From: Scylla paramamosain
Lineage: Eukaryota; Arthropoda; Malacostraca; Decapoda; Portunidae
Length of the DNA: 64,000 bases
Assembly: GCF_035594125.1 (NCBI RefSeq)
Contig: NW_026973750.1
Coordinates: 1-64,000, forward strand
Direction of reading: 5' to 3'
Shown: in pieces, positions 41,425-51,992 of the stretch
Numbering within the stretch: the first letter of the stretch is position 1
How the letters are laid out: each line of letters opens with the position of its first letter
Program-made: the position numbers and the translations under genes
The notes under the pieces: model-generated
Told to the model about the DNA's origin: nothing
The model's input: only the letters and a program-made list of their open reading frames with translations
Databases searched by the model: none

Positions 41425-43227
41425 ATGGTAGACTGCACAGACGAGTGTATTCAGTGCCTCGTACCTGTAAGGGCAAGGCAAGAAAGTCTGCAGTGCGACA
41501 TGTGTGGGAGGTGGCAACACAGGAAATGCAATACTGGCGTATCTCGTGCTGATTACTGGGCAGCTGTGAAATCCGGTATTTCCATTGATTGGAATTGTAA
41601 TACTTGCACCTTCACTGACGAACCAACCTCCCATCCAGTGGACGACCCAGCCACCCCTGCCATGGAACACGAACCATACATCCCTGCAGTTGAACAAGAG
41701 TCTTCAGTTGATGACCCACCTGATTTGCCAATGGAACTAGAGGATTCACTTGACGACCCAGCCATACAAGATACTGAACTGCAGCCAGAAAGTGAAGTTA
41801 CATTCCAGCTCTCTGAAAAGGGCACACAGCGTGGTAGAGATAAGCTCGTTGACAGCCATGGGTACACTTACAACAAAAAAATGCAGCGATCGAATGTAAC
41901 TTACTGGCAGTGTACTAATTGCCCTAAAAGTAACCCATGCAAGGCACTAGTAACGCAGAGAAATGGAAAATATGTAAAGAACAATGTGTTGCACAACCAT
42001 TCACCACCAACTGGCTCTGATATCGTCACTAAAGTAACATTACAGGTAAAGAAACTGGCAGCACAAGATCTGTTTAAACCAGCGACTGCTATAGTGGATG
42101 ATGTGTTGCTAAAAGAGATAGGAAATGCACCATGCCCTAGTCTGCCTAAGCCAGAGCATTTGGCAAGAACAGCAAACAGACAAAGACAAATTTTAAGACC
42201 GACAGAGCCCAAAAACCTGAATTTTGAGCTAGAAGTAAATCACATTCCTGACGACTTTCTTATAGGTGACGTATCAGTTCGTGAACGCCGCCATTTGATC
42301 TTCGCAACAACAGAACAAATAGCACATCTAACGAGGGCAAAGTCATGGTACATTGATAGCACATTCAAGCTATGCAGGCACCATTTTACACAGCTGATGA
42401 CAGTCAACACTTTTGTGAGGGCAGACAACCATGCAAAACAAGTCCCCTTACTATTTGTCATTATGTCTGGGAGAAAAAAAGAGTGACTACAGAAAAGTTT
42501 TCCATGAAGTTTTAACTAGTTTACCAAATGAGCCTTCTGTTCAGCACATAACAATTGACTATGAGAAAGCAATGTGGAAAGTCTTGCTTGAGGTTTTGCC
42601 TAATGCCAAGGTCAAGGGATGCGAATACCATTGGACGCAAGCTGTATGGAGAAAGGTTAGTCACTTTAGCTAATTGCCTACAGATTTTTTTATATATAGT
42701 ACCTGTCAAATAGTAGTTTTAAAACAAATTGGATCACCATAATATGACCAGATTTTTTTTCTTTTGTACAATACAATGTCTAATTTCTTTGTTTTGAAAT
42801 ACTTATGTAGGTTCAAGAGATTGGTCTCCAGCATGCATACACACATGATGACGCGAGGTACAAATACTTACAGAAAGTGATGGCCCTTCCATTTCTGCCT
42901 GAGGCAGATATAGGTCCCGTGTTTGAACGGCTCTCACGTCAAGCTACCACAGCCCAGTTGCAGACTATAATGCAGTACATTTCAAGAACATGGATCCACA
43001 ACTCCTTATGGCCAAATTCTAGCTGGAGTATTTTCAATCAGTCTATCCACACCAATAATGACATTGAAGGCTGGCACAATCGACTAAACAAACGTGCTGC
43101 AGGTAGATGTAACCTCCAGTTTTACCTCCTCGTAAGCCTTCTCCACAAAGAGGCTAAATTGACATCTATCTACATAAGGCTAGTATCCGAAAAAAAAGCT
43201 ACGAAGGATACAATGGAAAAAATATAG
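41425..43227 (+). CDS. PHD-FLYWCH-MULE transposase, one intron, one single-base frame break
   Basis: Spliced as 41425-42655 and 42811-43227. Residues about 8-60 form a PHD-type zinc finger (CIQC, CDMCGRWQHRKC, WNCNTC). About 65-135 is an acidic linker. About 138-195 is a FLYWCH-type finger (DSHGYTYNKK, YWQCTNCP, LHNHSPP). The MULE DDE domain follows: first Asp in KSWYIDSTFKLC, second in HITIDYEKAMWK, the C-x2-H in GCEYHWTQAVW, and the Glu in NNDIEGWHNRLNK on exon 2. At 42473-42479 a run of seven A puts the frame out by one base; six would keep it open. A sequencing or assembly error is possible, otherwise the copy is newly dead. The transposase would cut the inverted ends of its own element. 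Confidence 0.9.
42656..42810 (+). other. Intron in MULE transposase
   Basis: 155 bp from donor GTTAGT after AGA AAG to acceptor acttatgtag before GTT CAA GAG. Removing it joins VWRK to VQEIGLQ in phase, and the intron contains stops in all useful phases. A/T-rich, no other content. Confidence 0.85.
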
Positions 43228-43685
43228 AAACTTACAGGGTCAAATATTTACTCTTTGGGAGGAACACATGAGGGATGAGTGATCGGCATATCAGTTGCTG
43301 AAAGCGTGTGCTCACCTGAATGGCCCAGTGCGCAGCTGAATCTATATTTTAATAAAAGTTTCTAATTCTTTGTCACTATTTGAATATTACATGTATGTAA
43401 CTGCCTTTTAATCAAAGTTTTTTTTTATTCTTTGTAACTACTTTTTGGTCATTACTTTCTGAATATTACATTTATTTAACTGTCTTTTGATAAAAGTTTA
43501 TTTTTAATTCTTTGTCACCACTTTCTTAATCTTACATGTATGTAGATTTTTTAAATAATTATTTCTTTTTTAAATATATGTGGGCGAATTGACTCTTATA
43601 TGTGGGCGAATTGACCTGTGGGCGAATTGACCTGTGGGCGAATTGACTTGTGGGTGAATTGACATGTGGGCGAAATGACCGTAAT

Positions 43686-45005
43686 TCCTATTACGTCACA
43701 GCCTCTCTCTTCTTCTATCAGCACCCTCCACTTTCCCTCACTCCATCTATTTGTATTCAGGAAGGTAAACAGCATCTCTCCTTTCCATGCCTTCTCCTAT
43801 TCTTGTATGGAGCCCTCCAAGTGCAAGGCCCACTCTATCACATTCCAGGCTACCCATACCTTCCCTATGTTGGACATGTGGACACTGTCTGGTGACCACA
43901 CCCAATTCATCTTTTCCCACAACTGCAGGCCATCACACTCCCATTCTTCTAGCTTCCCTATGCATCTCCTGTTCACCTATCTCCTCTCCTGGCCAAATTT
44001 TTGACCCTCCTTATCCCACCTCATGGGGATGCACATCAATAAGGGCCTCTTGTCTATCTTCTCCCTTACCACGTGAACTATCTCCCATCCACCGCACTGT
44101 CTCCTTTCCTCATGTCTCCTCTAAGCCGTTCCCTCCTCCCTTGATCACCACCAGGTCCTCAGGTCCCATTTCCCTGAGGTGTTGTCTCACTACCTCATGG
44201 ATGACCCTGATGCCTGGTCTCTTTTGTCCATTACCTTATATCCACCTTTTGACAACATGTACATCTGTTTACTTACTCCACTCATGAGACTATCTCTGAA
44301 TATCCATACTCTCCCTCCTGCCTTCTCCCATGTCCTCAGCTTTGGCCTTCTACCCTACTACCCTACTGTGTCTTTCTCCAGGAGTGGTGTCCTACTCTCA
44401 TCCATGTCCCTGTCCTTGGCCTGGCATTGTCTCTCTGCTCCATCCAGTTGCTGTCCTTCTCCTCCCTTCTGTTGTAATGATCCTCCCTATCCTGGTCTGT
44501 CTTCTTGACCTTACCACTGCTGCTCTCCTGTACTCTACTGGCACAGCCCACAGCCTGCCTGGTGGCCACACGCCTCTCTTCACAGTCCTGCTTTTCTTCA
44601 CCTAGCTCTGCCTGCTCCTTCCTCCCCAGTAAGTGTGATCCTGAGGTTCTTTTGACTGGTCCTTTACTTCGGCAGGGAGCTTAGAATCCTCCATCCCCCT
44701 GCCTTGGCCTTCCTCTTCCCCCTTGGCAGACCTGACGTCACTCCCAGGGGTGTCCTCCCCGGCCACCTCCGTTTCGGAGCCCTCCACCTCATTTCTCACA
44801 GTGAGTGCCTCCCATTCCCCCTTCATCCTCAAGAGACACCCGCTGCACAGGAACAAGAGGTTCTTGTTCTTGAGGACCCTATCTCCTGCACCCTTTAGCC
44901 CAACACACTCCACACGATACCAATCATACCACCTTCCACATGCTACTCCTCTGCAGCGACGTGTTACCTCCTTCCTGCATTTCTGCAGTCGCTGTTAAAC
45001 ACTTC
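43686..45005 (-). mobile_element. LINE-D, 5' portion with ORF1 (right of MULE insertion)
   Basis: Continues LINE-D past the MULE. ORF1 pieces on the minus strand: a zinc-finger-like start near 44990-44840 ending VECVGLKGAG and LLFLCSGCLLR, an acidic linker (44913-44602), an SGNH-hydrolase block I reading RDSLMSGVSKQMY at about 44296, block III VIKGGGNGLEE at about 44150-44120, and block V PDSVHMSNIG near 43895-43875. Esterase-type ORF1 proteins are known in CR1/L2-type LINEs. Frames are broken. The 5' boundary is set at the T run 45007-45022 and is uncertain. Confidence 0.75.
44602..44913 (-). pseudogene. LINE-D ORF1 zinc-finger end and linker
   Basis: 103 codons: ECVGLKGAGDRVLKNKNLLF, LCSGCLLRMKGEWEAL, then an acidic Glu/Ser-rich linker (VEGSETEVAGEDTPGSDV). 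The Cys pair after LLFL matches the last pair of a PHD-like finger whose earlier Cys residues lie in other frames upstream. Confidence 0.65.
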
Positions 45006-45816
45006 TTTTTTTTTTTTTTTTGCCTAAAATGAGGCTAACACGCAACCCACACCCTCGAATAAGTTTACAAAATATTTAAGAGCTTCCGCCTAGTACTCAC
45101 CTACAAACATCAACAATGATCAGCACCGTCAGCTGATGTTTGTTTTGAACGGTGAGGCGGTGAAGGGTGAGAGCTACATCTAGCACGCGGAACGGTTTTC
45201 TCACCCATGGCTGTAGGGAGAAAACCCTTGGGTATTGACCCATAAACATGATGCGGATGGCATCGCTGTGTGTGTTGTCCCAGTAGAATTGGCTCAACTG
45301 AGAGATGAGGTGTCTTGTGGTAGAGAGAGAGGGAGGGAAATTGCGTGATGTTTACATCTGACAGAGCCATCTTGGGGGCAGTGTCAGCAATCCAGGATTG
45401 CCAGATGGGCTTTTTTTTATAGAAAAAAAAAAACTTTTTCTTTTCAAGCATTTGGCCTAAATTACCAAATTTGGCTTTTCTTGAATATGTGGCTTAAATA
45501 TTGTTACGCACTATGCGATCTCCACTGTCACCAGCTGCTGCACAACATTCGCTACACTTAGCCTGGTTCACACTAGTCTGTTTTTACAGATTCCGTTTCG
45601 CGTTCAACGTCTAACAATGACGTCACAAAAACGGAGTCAGTACTGAACGGAGAAGCTACCCGGCCTCCGTAATCAGTATCTATGTTTGTGAACATGGCCG
45701 CGAGGTGAGATCTCCTCGACAAGGAATATGGGTAAAACTGCAGGGTTAGACCTCCCCCTTTTCCTCCATCCCACCCCCCCACCCTCCCCAACAAGCTTGG
45801 GGGCCTGTGGGGAATC

Positions 45817-46281
45817 GGAGGTTTTGGGGGGGGAGACATAAAAGAGCGATAAATGGACTTTGAAAATTTAGGGAAATTTCCCTAGAAATTTCCCTAGAAT
45901 AAAAAAATTGGGGATAAAATTTAAGTTTCAACCAATACACCAGAATAATTATATACCTAACCTAACCTAACCTAGACGGGGGGCTGCGCCCCCCTGGACC
46001 CCCCCCAAGGTTATTAACCTAACCGGGGGGGCTGCGCCCCCCTGGACCCCCCCTAAGGTTACTAACCTAACCTAACCTTAACCTAACCTAACCGGGGAGC
46101 TGCACCCCCCCTGGAACCCCCCCTAAGGTTACTAACCTAACCTAACTTATATCCTTGGCTAGTAACCTAGCCATGCAATAGTATCTTCGCCACGCAATAA
46201 CAGTACAGTACCTAGGGAAATTTCCCTAGATTGAAAAAAAGCATTTATAGCTCTTCTATACCTCTTCCCCCAAAAAACTCC
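45817..46281. repeat. Inverted repeat pair with 16-bp palindromes
   Basis: Left arm 45817-45885 and right arm 46211-46281 are reverse complements at roughly 75-80% by eye (ggaggttttggggg... / ...cccccaaaaaactcc; ataaaagagcgataaatg / catttatagctcttctat). Each arm ends in the perfect palindrome agggaaatttccct. They enclose the AACCT and GC-hairpin units, giving a fold-back structure of about 465 bp. Confidence 0.82.
45959..46145. repeat. Composite tandem repeat: AACCT (TTAGG-type) plus GC hairpin, three units
   Basis: Three units of about 50-75 bp, each made of two to five AACCT repeats, a GC-rich stem (ggggggctgcgccccc), ctggaccccccc and aaggttactaacct. AACCT is the complement of the arthropod telomere repeat TTAGG. 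The units lie inside the inverted repeat. Confidence 0.85.
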
Positions 46282-47044
46282 CGATATGATGATGATATAA
46301 TAAGAAATTCATCAATGTGACTTACGTTTACGGTTGCTGTGGAGATATTAGAAAATACGGGTAAAACTGCAAATAATCCGTAATCGCAGTCAGCACACCT
46401 ATCTCCCGCCATGGCACAACTAAGAGTATATCAGCAGGCCACCCTTGTCAGCCGTGACTGACAGAGATCACACGTATTGTATGGTGATTGGCAGATGTAT
46501 TATCACGTGAATTGACGACGTCACGCTCCAGCTGCGTGCGCCACACACGAACACACGCATTAATTTGTGTAGCTTCACTCGGAAGGGATGATTGTGGACT
46601 TAGTTTCTGGAGGCGGCGCGCTATTAATTTAATTACTACGGCCTTACAAAAGCCTTCCCCACATTGAAAACATCACAGACATGTTCTATAGTAAGTACTC
46701 TATCACGTTGCAATGTGTTTTTAATGAATAGAGAGGAGGTCCAACCCTGCAGATATACGGTATTTTCCGGTTGTCCGGTTGTCACTTATTAATACACTGT
46801 CATTACCACAGCTGCTGAGTGAGGCTTGTTGCGTTTCTGCAGTTTGTTGGGCTGAAACCTGTCCAGTCCATCCTTGTGCATGTGTTTACATGCTTTGCGG
46901 TGATGCCGCTGTTGTGAAAAGAATCTGCGCAGGCGAGAAAATCGCCCCAGTGACGATTTGAGGACAGACGGAGGACGTGTGTGACTCCGCTCCTGTATTT
47001 CTAAATAACTTCTCGGATTTTTTTTGCCAATAGTAATTGTCAGG

Positions 47045-47981
47045 ATGGCGGTAGATGAGTGTAAGATGTGCAAGGAGAGTGTGACGATCAGATGTAGTGG
47101 CGTGGAGTGTGGTGTGATTTATGGTTCCACACAGCCTGTGCGGGGCTCAAAGCCTCCATCAAGACGCTGAACCACAAAAACATGTCTGGAGACGGCGAAG
47201 GAGAAGCTGAAGACCAGGAAGGAAAACATGGTAGCCAAGGAAATATATAAGACGGCGACAGTGACCAGCATAAAGGACACGCAGACGAAGGATGCCAAAA
47301 ATAGGGATACACAGACTGTGAACATCCGACAAGACCTAGAAGACAAGGGCATGCAATCAAAGGAGAAAGACCAGCAACCACAAAGAGGGCCAACGATGAA
47401 GAAAATGATCCAGAGGAAGTCCCCACTCTGCAGTGTTGGGAACAACATGGTCAGGAATGCAGGTTTCCACCGCAAAAACCAAGATGAGCGGGAGCTCACA
47501 GGAGTGTCTGCGGGGAGCCAAGATTCATGAAATAAAGAAGACAGTGAATGAGAAGACCCAGAAGTTTAAGAATGATCTGCTTGTGATCCAGGGCGGCGGT
47601 AACGACCTGGAGAGGACTGAAGCAGAAGAAACAGTGAGGGAGGTGGTGGAGGAAGTGAAAGCTGCTGAGGACAAGAAGCTGAGTGTGGCTGTGGTGGGAG
47701 TGATCAGACACCCAAGAGAAGGAGACTGGTATGAGCGACTGAGAAGATGGACGAACTGCAAGATCCAGGAAGAAGTGCTGAGAATGAAGCTGGACTGGCT
47801 GAGGGGCAAGAAAGGCAATGTCAGTTTCATTGACCTGGATCTTACCCCGAGGGAGGGCATGAACTTCCTGCCGGACGGGGTGCACCTCAATGAAGTCGGC
47901 AACGAGAGGATGTGCAGGCAGCTGTGTGAAAAGATGTGTGCAATGTCCACTGTGTGCATGGACTGCCTGAATGAGGGATAG
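47045..47981 (+). pseudogene. LINE-E ORF1: zinc finger plus SGNH-hydrolase-like domain
   Basis: Opens MAVDECKMCKESVTIRCSG with the start of a Cys-rich finger, then a linker in the frame of 47228-47530. The esterase-like part is in the frame 47433-47981: KFKNDLLVIQGGGNDLERT (block III, GxxND), SVAVVGVIRHPREGDWYERL, and FLPDGVHLNEVGNERM (block V with catalytic Asp and His). Block I, normally G-D-S, reads VGNNMVRNAGF, so the nucleophile Ser is lost in this copy. The two frames overlap near 47433-47530, showing at least one frameshift. Confidence 0.8.
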
Positions 47982-48589
47982 GAGTGCACTGGAGTAAGGA
48001 AGAGAAGACACCAAGCAGGCAAGATCATGTATGAAACTTGGTTGTATGAATGTGAGAGGATGGGGCAATGGCAAATTTGAAAATGTATGCAAGGAGTTGA
48101 ATGAATGGAGTTTGGACTTGGTAGGAATATCTGAGACACACCTGAGAAATATGGTGCAAATGGAAGGGGGTGAGTATGTGATGGTAGGAAAGACACAGTA
48201 AACAGAAGTTAGGAAGAGACAGCCTTGCTCCACAGAAAGATGAGGCGCCTGAAAGTAGAAGAGCTTGATGTAGGAGATAGTGCAGAGGGTGAGGATGTGT
48301 TAGCTGCCTGAGTGGAGTGTAGGGATGAGTGTGATAGGCCTGAGAGGGTAGTTGTAGTTGTAGTGTACATAACGGTGAAAGGTGAGAGAACAGTTATGAA
48401 GAATAGCACAAAGTACTGTATATTGAAGAAGATTGCAAAAGATCATGCTGGAGAGAGATTATTATGGGAGACATGAATGCACACATAGGTATTTTAGGTG
48501 AACAAATGAATAGGGACAGTGAGATGCTTGATGAGTTTGTGAATGAGATGGACCTAGAAAACCTGAATGAGATCCTGGCAGAAGGATGA

Positions 48590-49138
48590 GTGACTTTGTG
48601 TGCTAGGAACCAGGAGTCTGTAATTAACTGTATGATAGTGAATGGGAGAATGAATGAGATTCTGGACCGCATGTGGATAGATGAAGATGGAATGACTGAC
48701 ATTGCCTCAGACCATAACATGCTGGTACTAGAATGTAAGTTGAATGGAAGGGACAAAATAAATGGCAAGGCTAAGAGGAGAAAGTGGAGACTGAGAGATG
48801 TAAGATGGGAGAATTTCCAGGTAGACTTGAGTGAGAGAAACTGGGATGATGAAAACTTGAATGGTGTGGATGAAATGAATGATAGGTTTGTGAAGAATGT
48901 GAGAAATGCAGCAGACAGCCAGATAGGATATGTAATAACAAGTACCAAGAAGCGTGCATGTAAGCCATGGTGGAGTGACAAAATTAGGAATGCTAGAAAG
49001 GAAAGAAAGAGACTAAATATGGTATGCAGGCAGTGGAGAAAGAGGAGGCATGAGAGTGAGGAGGCCGAGAGTGAATACCAAAATGCATGGACAGTGTATG
49101 TGGGTCAGCAGCAAGTGAGAGCTAAAGATATTGAATGA
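48590..49138 (+). pseudogene. LINE-E endonuclease C-terminus and linker
   Basis: 182 codons: CARNQESVINCMIVNGR (block corresponding to D-x-x-L), MTDIASDHNMLVLECKLNG (the S-D-H catalytic motif intact), then a basic linker with KPWWSDKIRNARKERKRLN. The N-terminal endonuclease (GDMNAHIGI near 48465) lies in another frame. Confidence 0.83.
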
Positions 49139-49358
49139 TAAAGCTAAGTGTGAGAGACGTGTGATTCAGTTCCTAAGAGAGAAAGGTGTTGAGGGTGGCT
49201 GAGAATGGTACAGATTCCTGAGGGTCAAGGGAATGCCTGACAGTGAGAATGTGGAGAGTCTGAAGGTGAATGGAGCAGTGGTGACAGATAGGGAAGAAAT
49301 GAGAAGGGCAATGAAAGAGTTCTGAGAAGAGATTGGAGGTGTAGGTGATGTACTTGAT

Positions 49359-49597
49359 GTGACAGAAGGGTGTGTGACACTAGAGAGGAAGGACGCAGAT
49401 GACTTGAATGTAAGAATCAGCAGGGAGGAAGTGGAGAAATGTGTGAATAGGCAGAAGAGTGGGAAGGCAGCAGGGCCAGATGAAATACCTTATAAGATGT
49501 ACAAAAATGGAGGGGAAGTTGTGACTGATAGAATGACTGAGTTATTTAACCAGGTGTGGGAGAAGGAGAGAGTGCCGAGAATGTGGAATGAATACAG
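49359..49597 (+). pseudogene. LINE-E RT fingers, interrupted by the solo LTR
   Basis: NVRISREEVEKCVNRQKSGK, AAGPDEIPYKMYKNGGE, EKERVPRMWNEYR. The reading enters the LTR at 49626 and resumes at 50159 with KSKNELKNYRPIALVNTVGK, which is the next RT block. This shows that the LTR was inserted into a once continuous ORF. Confidence 0.83.
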
Positions 49598-49625
49598 GCG
49601 ACTCTGCTGTATAAGAGAGGATACA

Positions 49626-50153
49626 TGTTACTGTATGTAAAGCGTATGTACCTCACGGCATTATTCCTCGGCATTTATAAGTGAAATGTTCAATAGTTTT
49701 CTATTTGCATGAAAACGTGTAATATGTGTAAGTATCAGTATTTAATGCTATATTAAGCACCGAAGCCGATGCTCACTTGTTAGTAGTGTGGGGTTAACCT
49801 GCTAGTCGCCTGCGGGCATCACTCACGGCCAAGTCGCGCTCAGACAAAGACGGGCAGGATGGTGACCGAGGTAAATACTTTAATTTTGTAGTAAAAACTG
49901 ATTGTCATAGTGCTAAGTCAATTGCATGTATTGTTAATGAATATTGTAATATGTTGAAAGTGTTTAATATCAGTGTATAATGTTATTTTGTAAGAAATTG
50001 AGACCGAGAACTTGTTCGCAGTTCTTACGGTCATGCCTACCTCATCAATAAACGTCAGAGAGAGAACTGCCTTTCCTCGACCCTACGATGATGGGTGTGA
50101 TCAGTAAAACAGATCACCTGAGAGCCAATTGATGCCCAGCCGGTGCGGGTACA
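49626..50153 (+). mobile_element. Solo LTR (528 bp) with 5-bp TSD
   Basis: Begins TGTTACTGTATG and ends GGTGCGGGTACA, so it has TG...CA termini. It is flanked by ATACA at 49621-49625 and 50154-50158. It contains the polyadenylation signal aataaa at 50047-50052, placed as expected in the R region. No internal sequence, so it is a product of LTR-LTR recombination. A 5-bp duplication fits BEL/Pao or some gypsy elements; family not determined. Confidence 0.87.
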
Positions 50154-50263
50154 ATACAAGAGTAAAAATGAGTTGAAAAATTACAGGCCGATTGCATTAG
50201 TGAACACAGTAGGTAAAGTTTTCAATGTAATGAGATTGTGTAAGTGGATTGAGAGAGCTGGAG

Positions 50264-50749
50264 TATTAGGTGAGGAACAGAAAGGGTTTTGTGTGGACAG
50301 AAGAGCAGAAGATAACATGTTTGTAGTGAATTAAATTATTGAAAGAAAGAAGAAGGATGGTAGTAAACTGTAATTAGGTTTTCTAGACATAGAGAAAGCT
50401 TATGATAGAGTGGATAGAGAAATACAAGGCAGAGTCTTAGAAAAGACTGGGTTGAGTGCAAAGATAGTTAACATAGTGCAAAGTATGTATGTAGACACAA
50501 GAGCTGTATTAGGTGAGGAACAGAAAGGGTTTTGTGTGGACAGAAGAGCAGAAGATAACATGTCTGTAGTGAATGAAATTATTGAAAGAAAGAAGGATGG
50601 TAGTAAACTGTACTTAGGTTTCCTAGACATAGAGAAAGCTTATGATAGAGTGGATAGAGAAATACTAGGCAGAGTCTTAGAAAAGACTGGGTTGAGTGCA
50701 AAGATAGTTAACATAGTGCAAAGTATATATGTAGACACAAGAGCTAGAT
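50264..50749 (+). repeat. Tandem duplication of 240-243 bp within LINE-E RT
   Basis: The segment tattaggtgaggaacagaaa through agtatgtatgtagacacaag occurs twice (50264-50506 and 50507-50749) with a 3-bp length difference (an extra aga in the first) and about six substitutions. Each encodes GEEQKGFCVDRRAEDNM and DIEKAYDRVDREI, so the RT palm Asp block is doubled. Confidence 0.93.
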
Positions 50750-51228
50750 ACAGACTAGGAAATATAGAGAGTGAGAGAGTGAGAGAGTGAGAGTGAGAGA
50801 GGAGTTAGGCAAGGCTGTATTTTATCACCAACCCTTGTTAGCTTGTATACAGAGGAATTAGCAGCCAGAATGAGAATAATGAATATGGGAGTTAGTGTGG
50901 GGAATGATAAGATATGTGTGCTTTTTTATGCAGATGATTATGGTTATGCGTGAATTGGCAGATGAGCTTCAAAGTTTGTTTGATGTTGTAGATGGGTATG
51001 GAAGGAACTTTGGTGTGAGATTTAGTAGCGAGAAAAGCAAGTTCATGATTGTGAATAGGTCAGAGGATGAGAGAAATTCAGTGTGGAGACTGGGAGGAAA
51101 TGTGTTGCAACAGACAGATGAACATAAGTACATGGGAATATGGATGAGTCTGAATGCCTGTGTGAAGGCAAAGAATGAAAAGATAAGCATGGTGAACCAG
51201 TGGGTGGGTCATCTAGGAAGTCACACAA

Positions 51229-51912
51229 TGCTTTAAATGCTATAAATTCAGCCACCGCACTAATCAGTGCAAAGAAACTGAACAAGTCTGCTCTAAGTGT
51301 ACCACTAAGGGCCATGACTACAGGAACTGCCAGACACCTACCCTTAAATGTGTAAACTGTGATGGAGAACACACAGCGGTCTCCTTTAAATGCCCCATAA
51401 AACGCGAGAGTCAGCAACAGCAAAACTCTCCAAAACCTACCCCACTGACAACTACTTATGCTCAAGCCACCACACCCATGCAAGCCATTCCTAACACCAA
51501 CACAAACACAGAGAAACTTCTGCTTGCAGATATCATCATAAAATACTCAATTCAAACCTCATTTGGCGACCTTAAAAAACAGGCAGAAACCATGAACACA
51601 CTGCTTGAATACAACGGTTGCCCCATAATAAAACTTCCACCTAATTTCCAACAAACCAACAAAGAACACTTTAAACAACATTGCCAACAAAATGAAGAGA
51701 CACACGTTCCAGCACCCACACTCCAGGAACCCGAACTTATCATACCCAATGAAACCAGTTCCCCTTCACACAGGGACCTGGGCTCTGAAGAAGACTCAGC
51801 TTCTAGGGAACCGCAGCCCCAGAAGCCTACTCCACCACGATCCACCCCTACAACTACCACTACCAATACCAACACCACCAACACCACAAAAAAGATGGGT
51901 ATAAAACGTTAG
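51229..51912 (+). CDS. LINE-F ORF1 (gag-like, three CCHC zinc knuckles), 5' part missing
   Basis: The open frame continues to the 5' truncation. Three knuckles occur in a row: CFKCYKFSHRTNQC, CSKCTTKGHDYRNC and CVNCDGEHTAVSFKC. A Gln/Thr/Pro-rich tail follows, with a helical patch (LLLADIIIKYSIQTSFGDLK), ending in a Lys/Arg-rich GIKR. Such proteins bind the element RNA. No stop interrupts the surviving part. Confidence 0.87.
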   Translation, partial: CFKCYKFSHRTNQCKETEQVCSKCTTKGHDYRNCQTPTLKCVNCDGEHTAVSFKCPIKRESQQQQNSPKPTPLTTTYAQATTPMQAIPNTNTNTEKLLLADIIIKYSIQTSFGDLKKQAETMNTLLEYNGCPIIKLPPNFQQTNKEHFKQHCQQNEETHVPAPTLQEPELIIPNETSSPSHRDLGSEEDSASREPQPQKPTPPRSTPTTTTTNTNTTNTTKKMGIKR

Positions 51913-51992
51913 ATCACAACCGCTCTCCAACCCTCCCCTCCTTCTACACGAACCGCATCAAGGGGTAAGAAAAACACCTAAGACACTCAACA

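Larger units (their letters stand above)
40170..43685 (+). mobile_element. MULE DNA transposon with 9-bp TSD
   Basis: A 3.5-kb element flanked by tcctattac at 40161-40169 and 43686-43694; 9-bp duplications are the Mutator hallmark. The termini share cggtcatttcrcccaca in inverted orientation. Subterminal arrays of the motif gtcatttcgcccaca (about six copies, 40180-40320) at the left, and of tgtgggcgaattgac (six copies, 43578-43680) at the right, face each other. Inside are a tRNA-like sequence, GA-rich, AAT and GT arrays, and one transposase gene. The host site is LINE-D. Confidence 0.92.
45540..46590. other. Repeat-rich spacer between LINE-D and LINE-E 5' ends
   Basis: Starts with cctggttcacactag, a sequence of the kind seen at MITE ends, though I found no matching right end. 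Two stretches, atgggtaaaactgca (45729) and acgggtaaaactgca (46356), form a direct repeat, both followed or preceded by ccgtaatc. Between them lie the inverted repeat and AACCT units listed separately. No gene. Confidence 0.55.
46600..51222 (+). mobile_element. LINE-E: CR1-like LINE with esterase ORF1, split by a solo LTR
   Basis: Leader from about 46600 (boundary uncertain). ORF1 47045-47981 in two frames. ORF2 from about 48030 holds endonuclease, linker, RT and part of the C-terminal region, ending abruptly at VGHLGSHTML near 51230, where LINE-F begins. Related to LINE-D by ORF1 layout and RT wording (DIEKAYDRVDREIL versus DIEKAYDKVDRS) but opposite in direction. Many stops. Confidence 0.83.

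Noticed and set aside
45540..46590. PIF/Harbinger MITE suggested by ttagcctggttcacactag
   Set aside because: No matching inverted right end or TTA-type duplication could be found, so only noted as spacer content.
46779..47073. Host promoter or small gene upstream of LINE-E ORF1
   Set aside because: Short frames on both strands with no motif; position fits the LINE-E leader.
47496..48233. 245-codon minus-strand ORF
   Set aside because: Antisense shadow of LINE-E ORF1; Ser/Leu/Pro-rich with no motifs. The same applies to 48394-48981 and 51552-51887.
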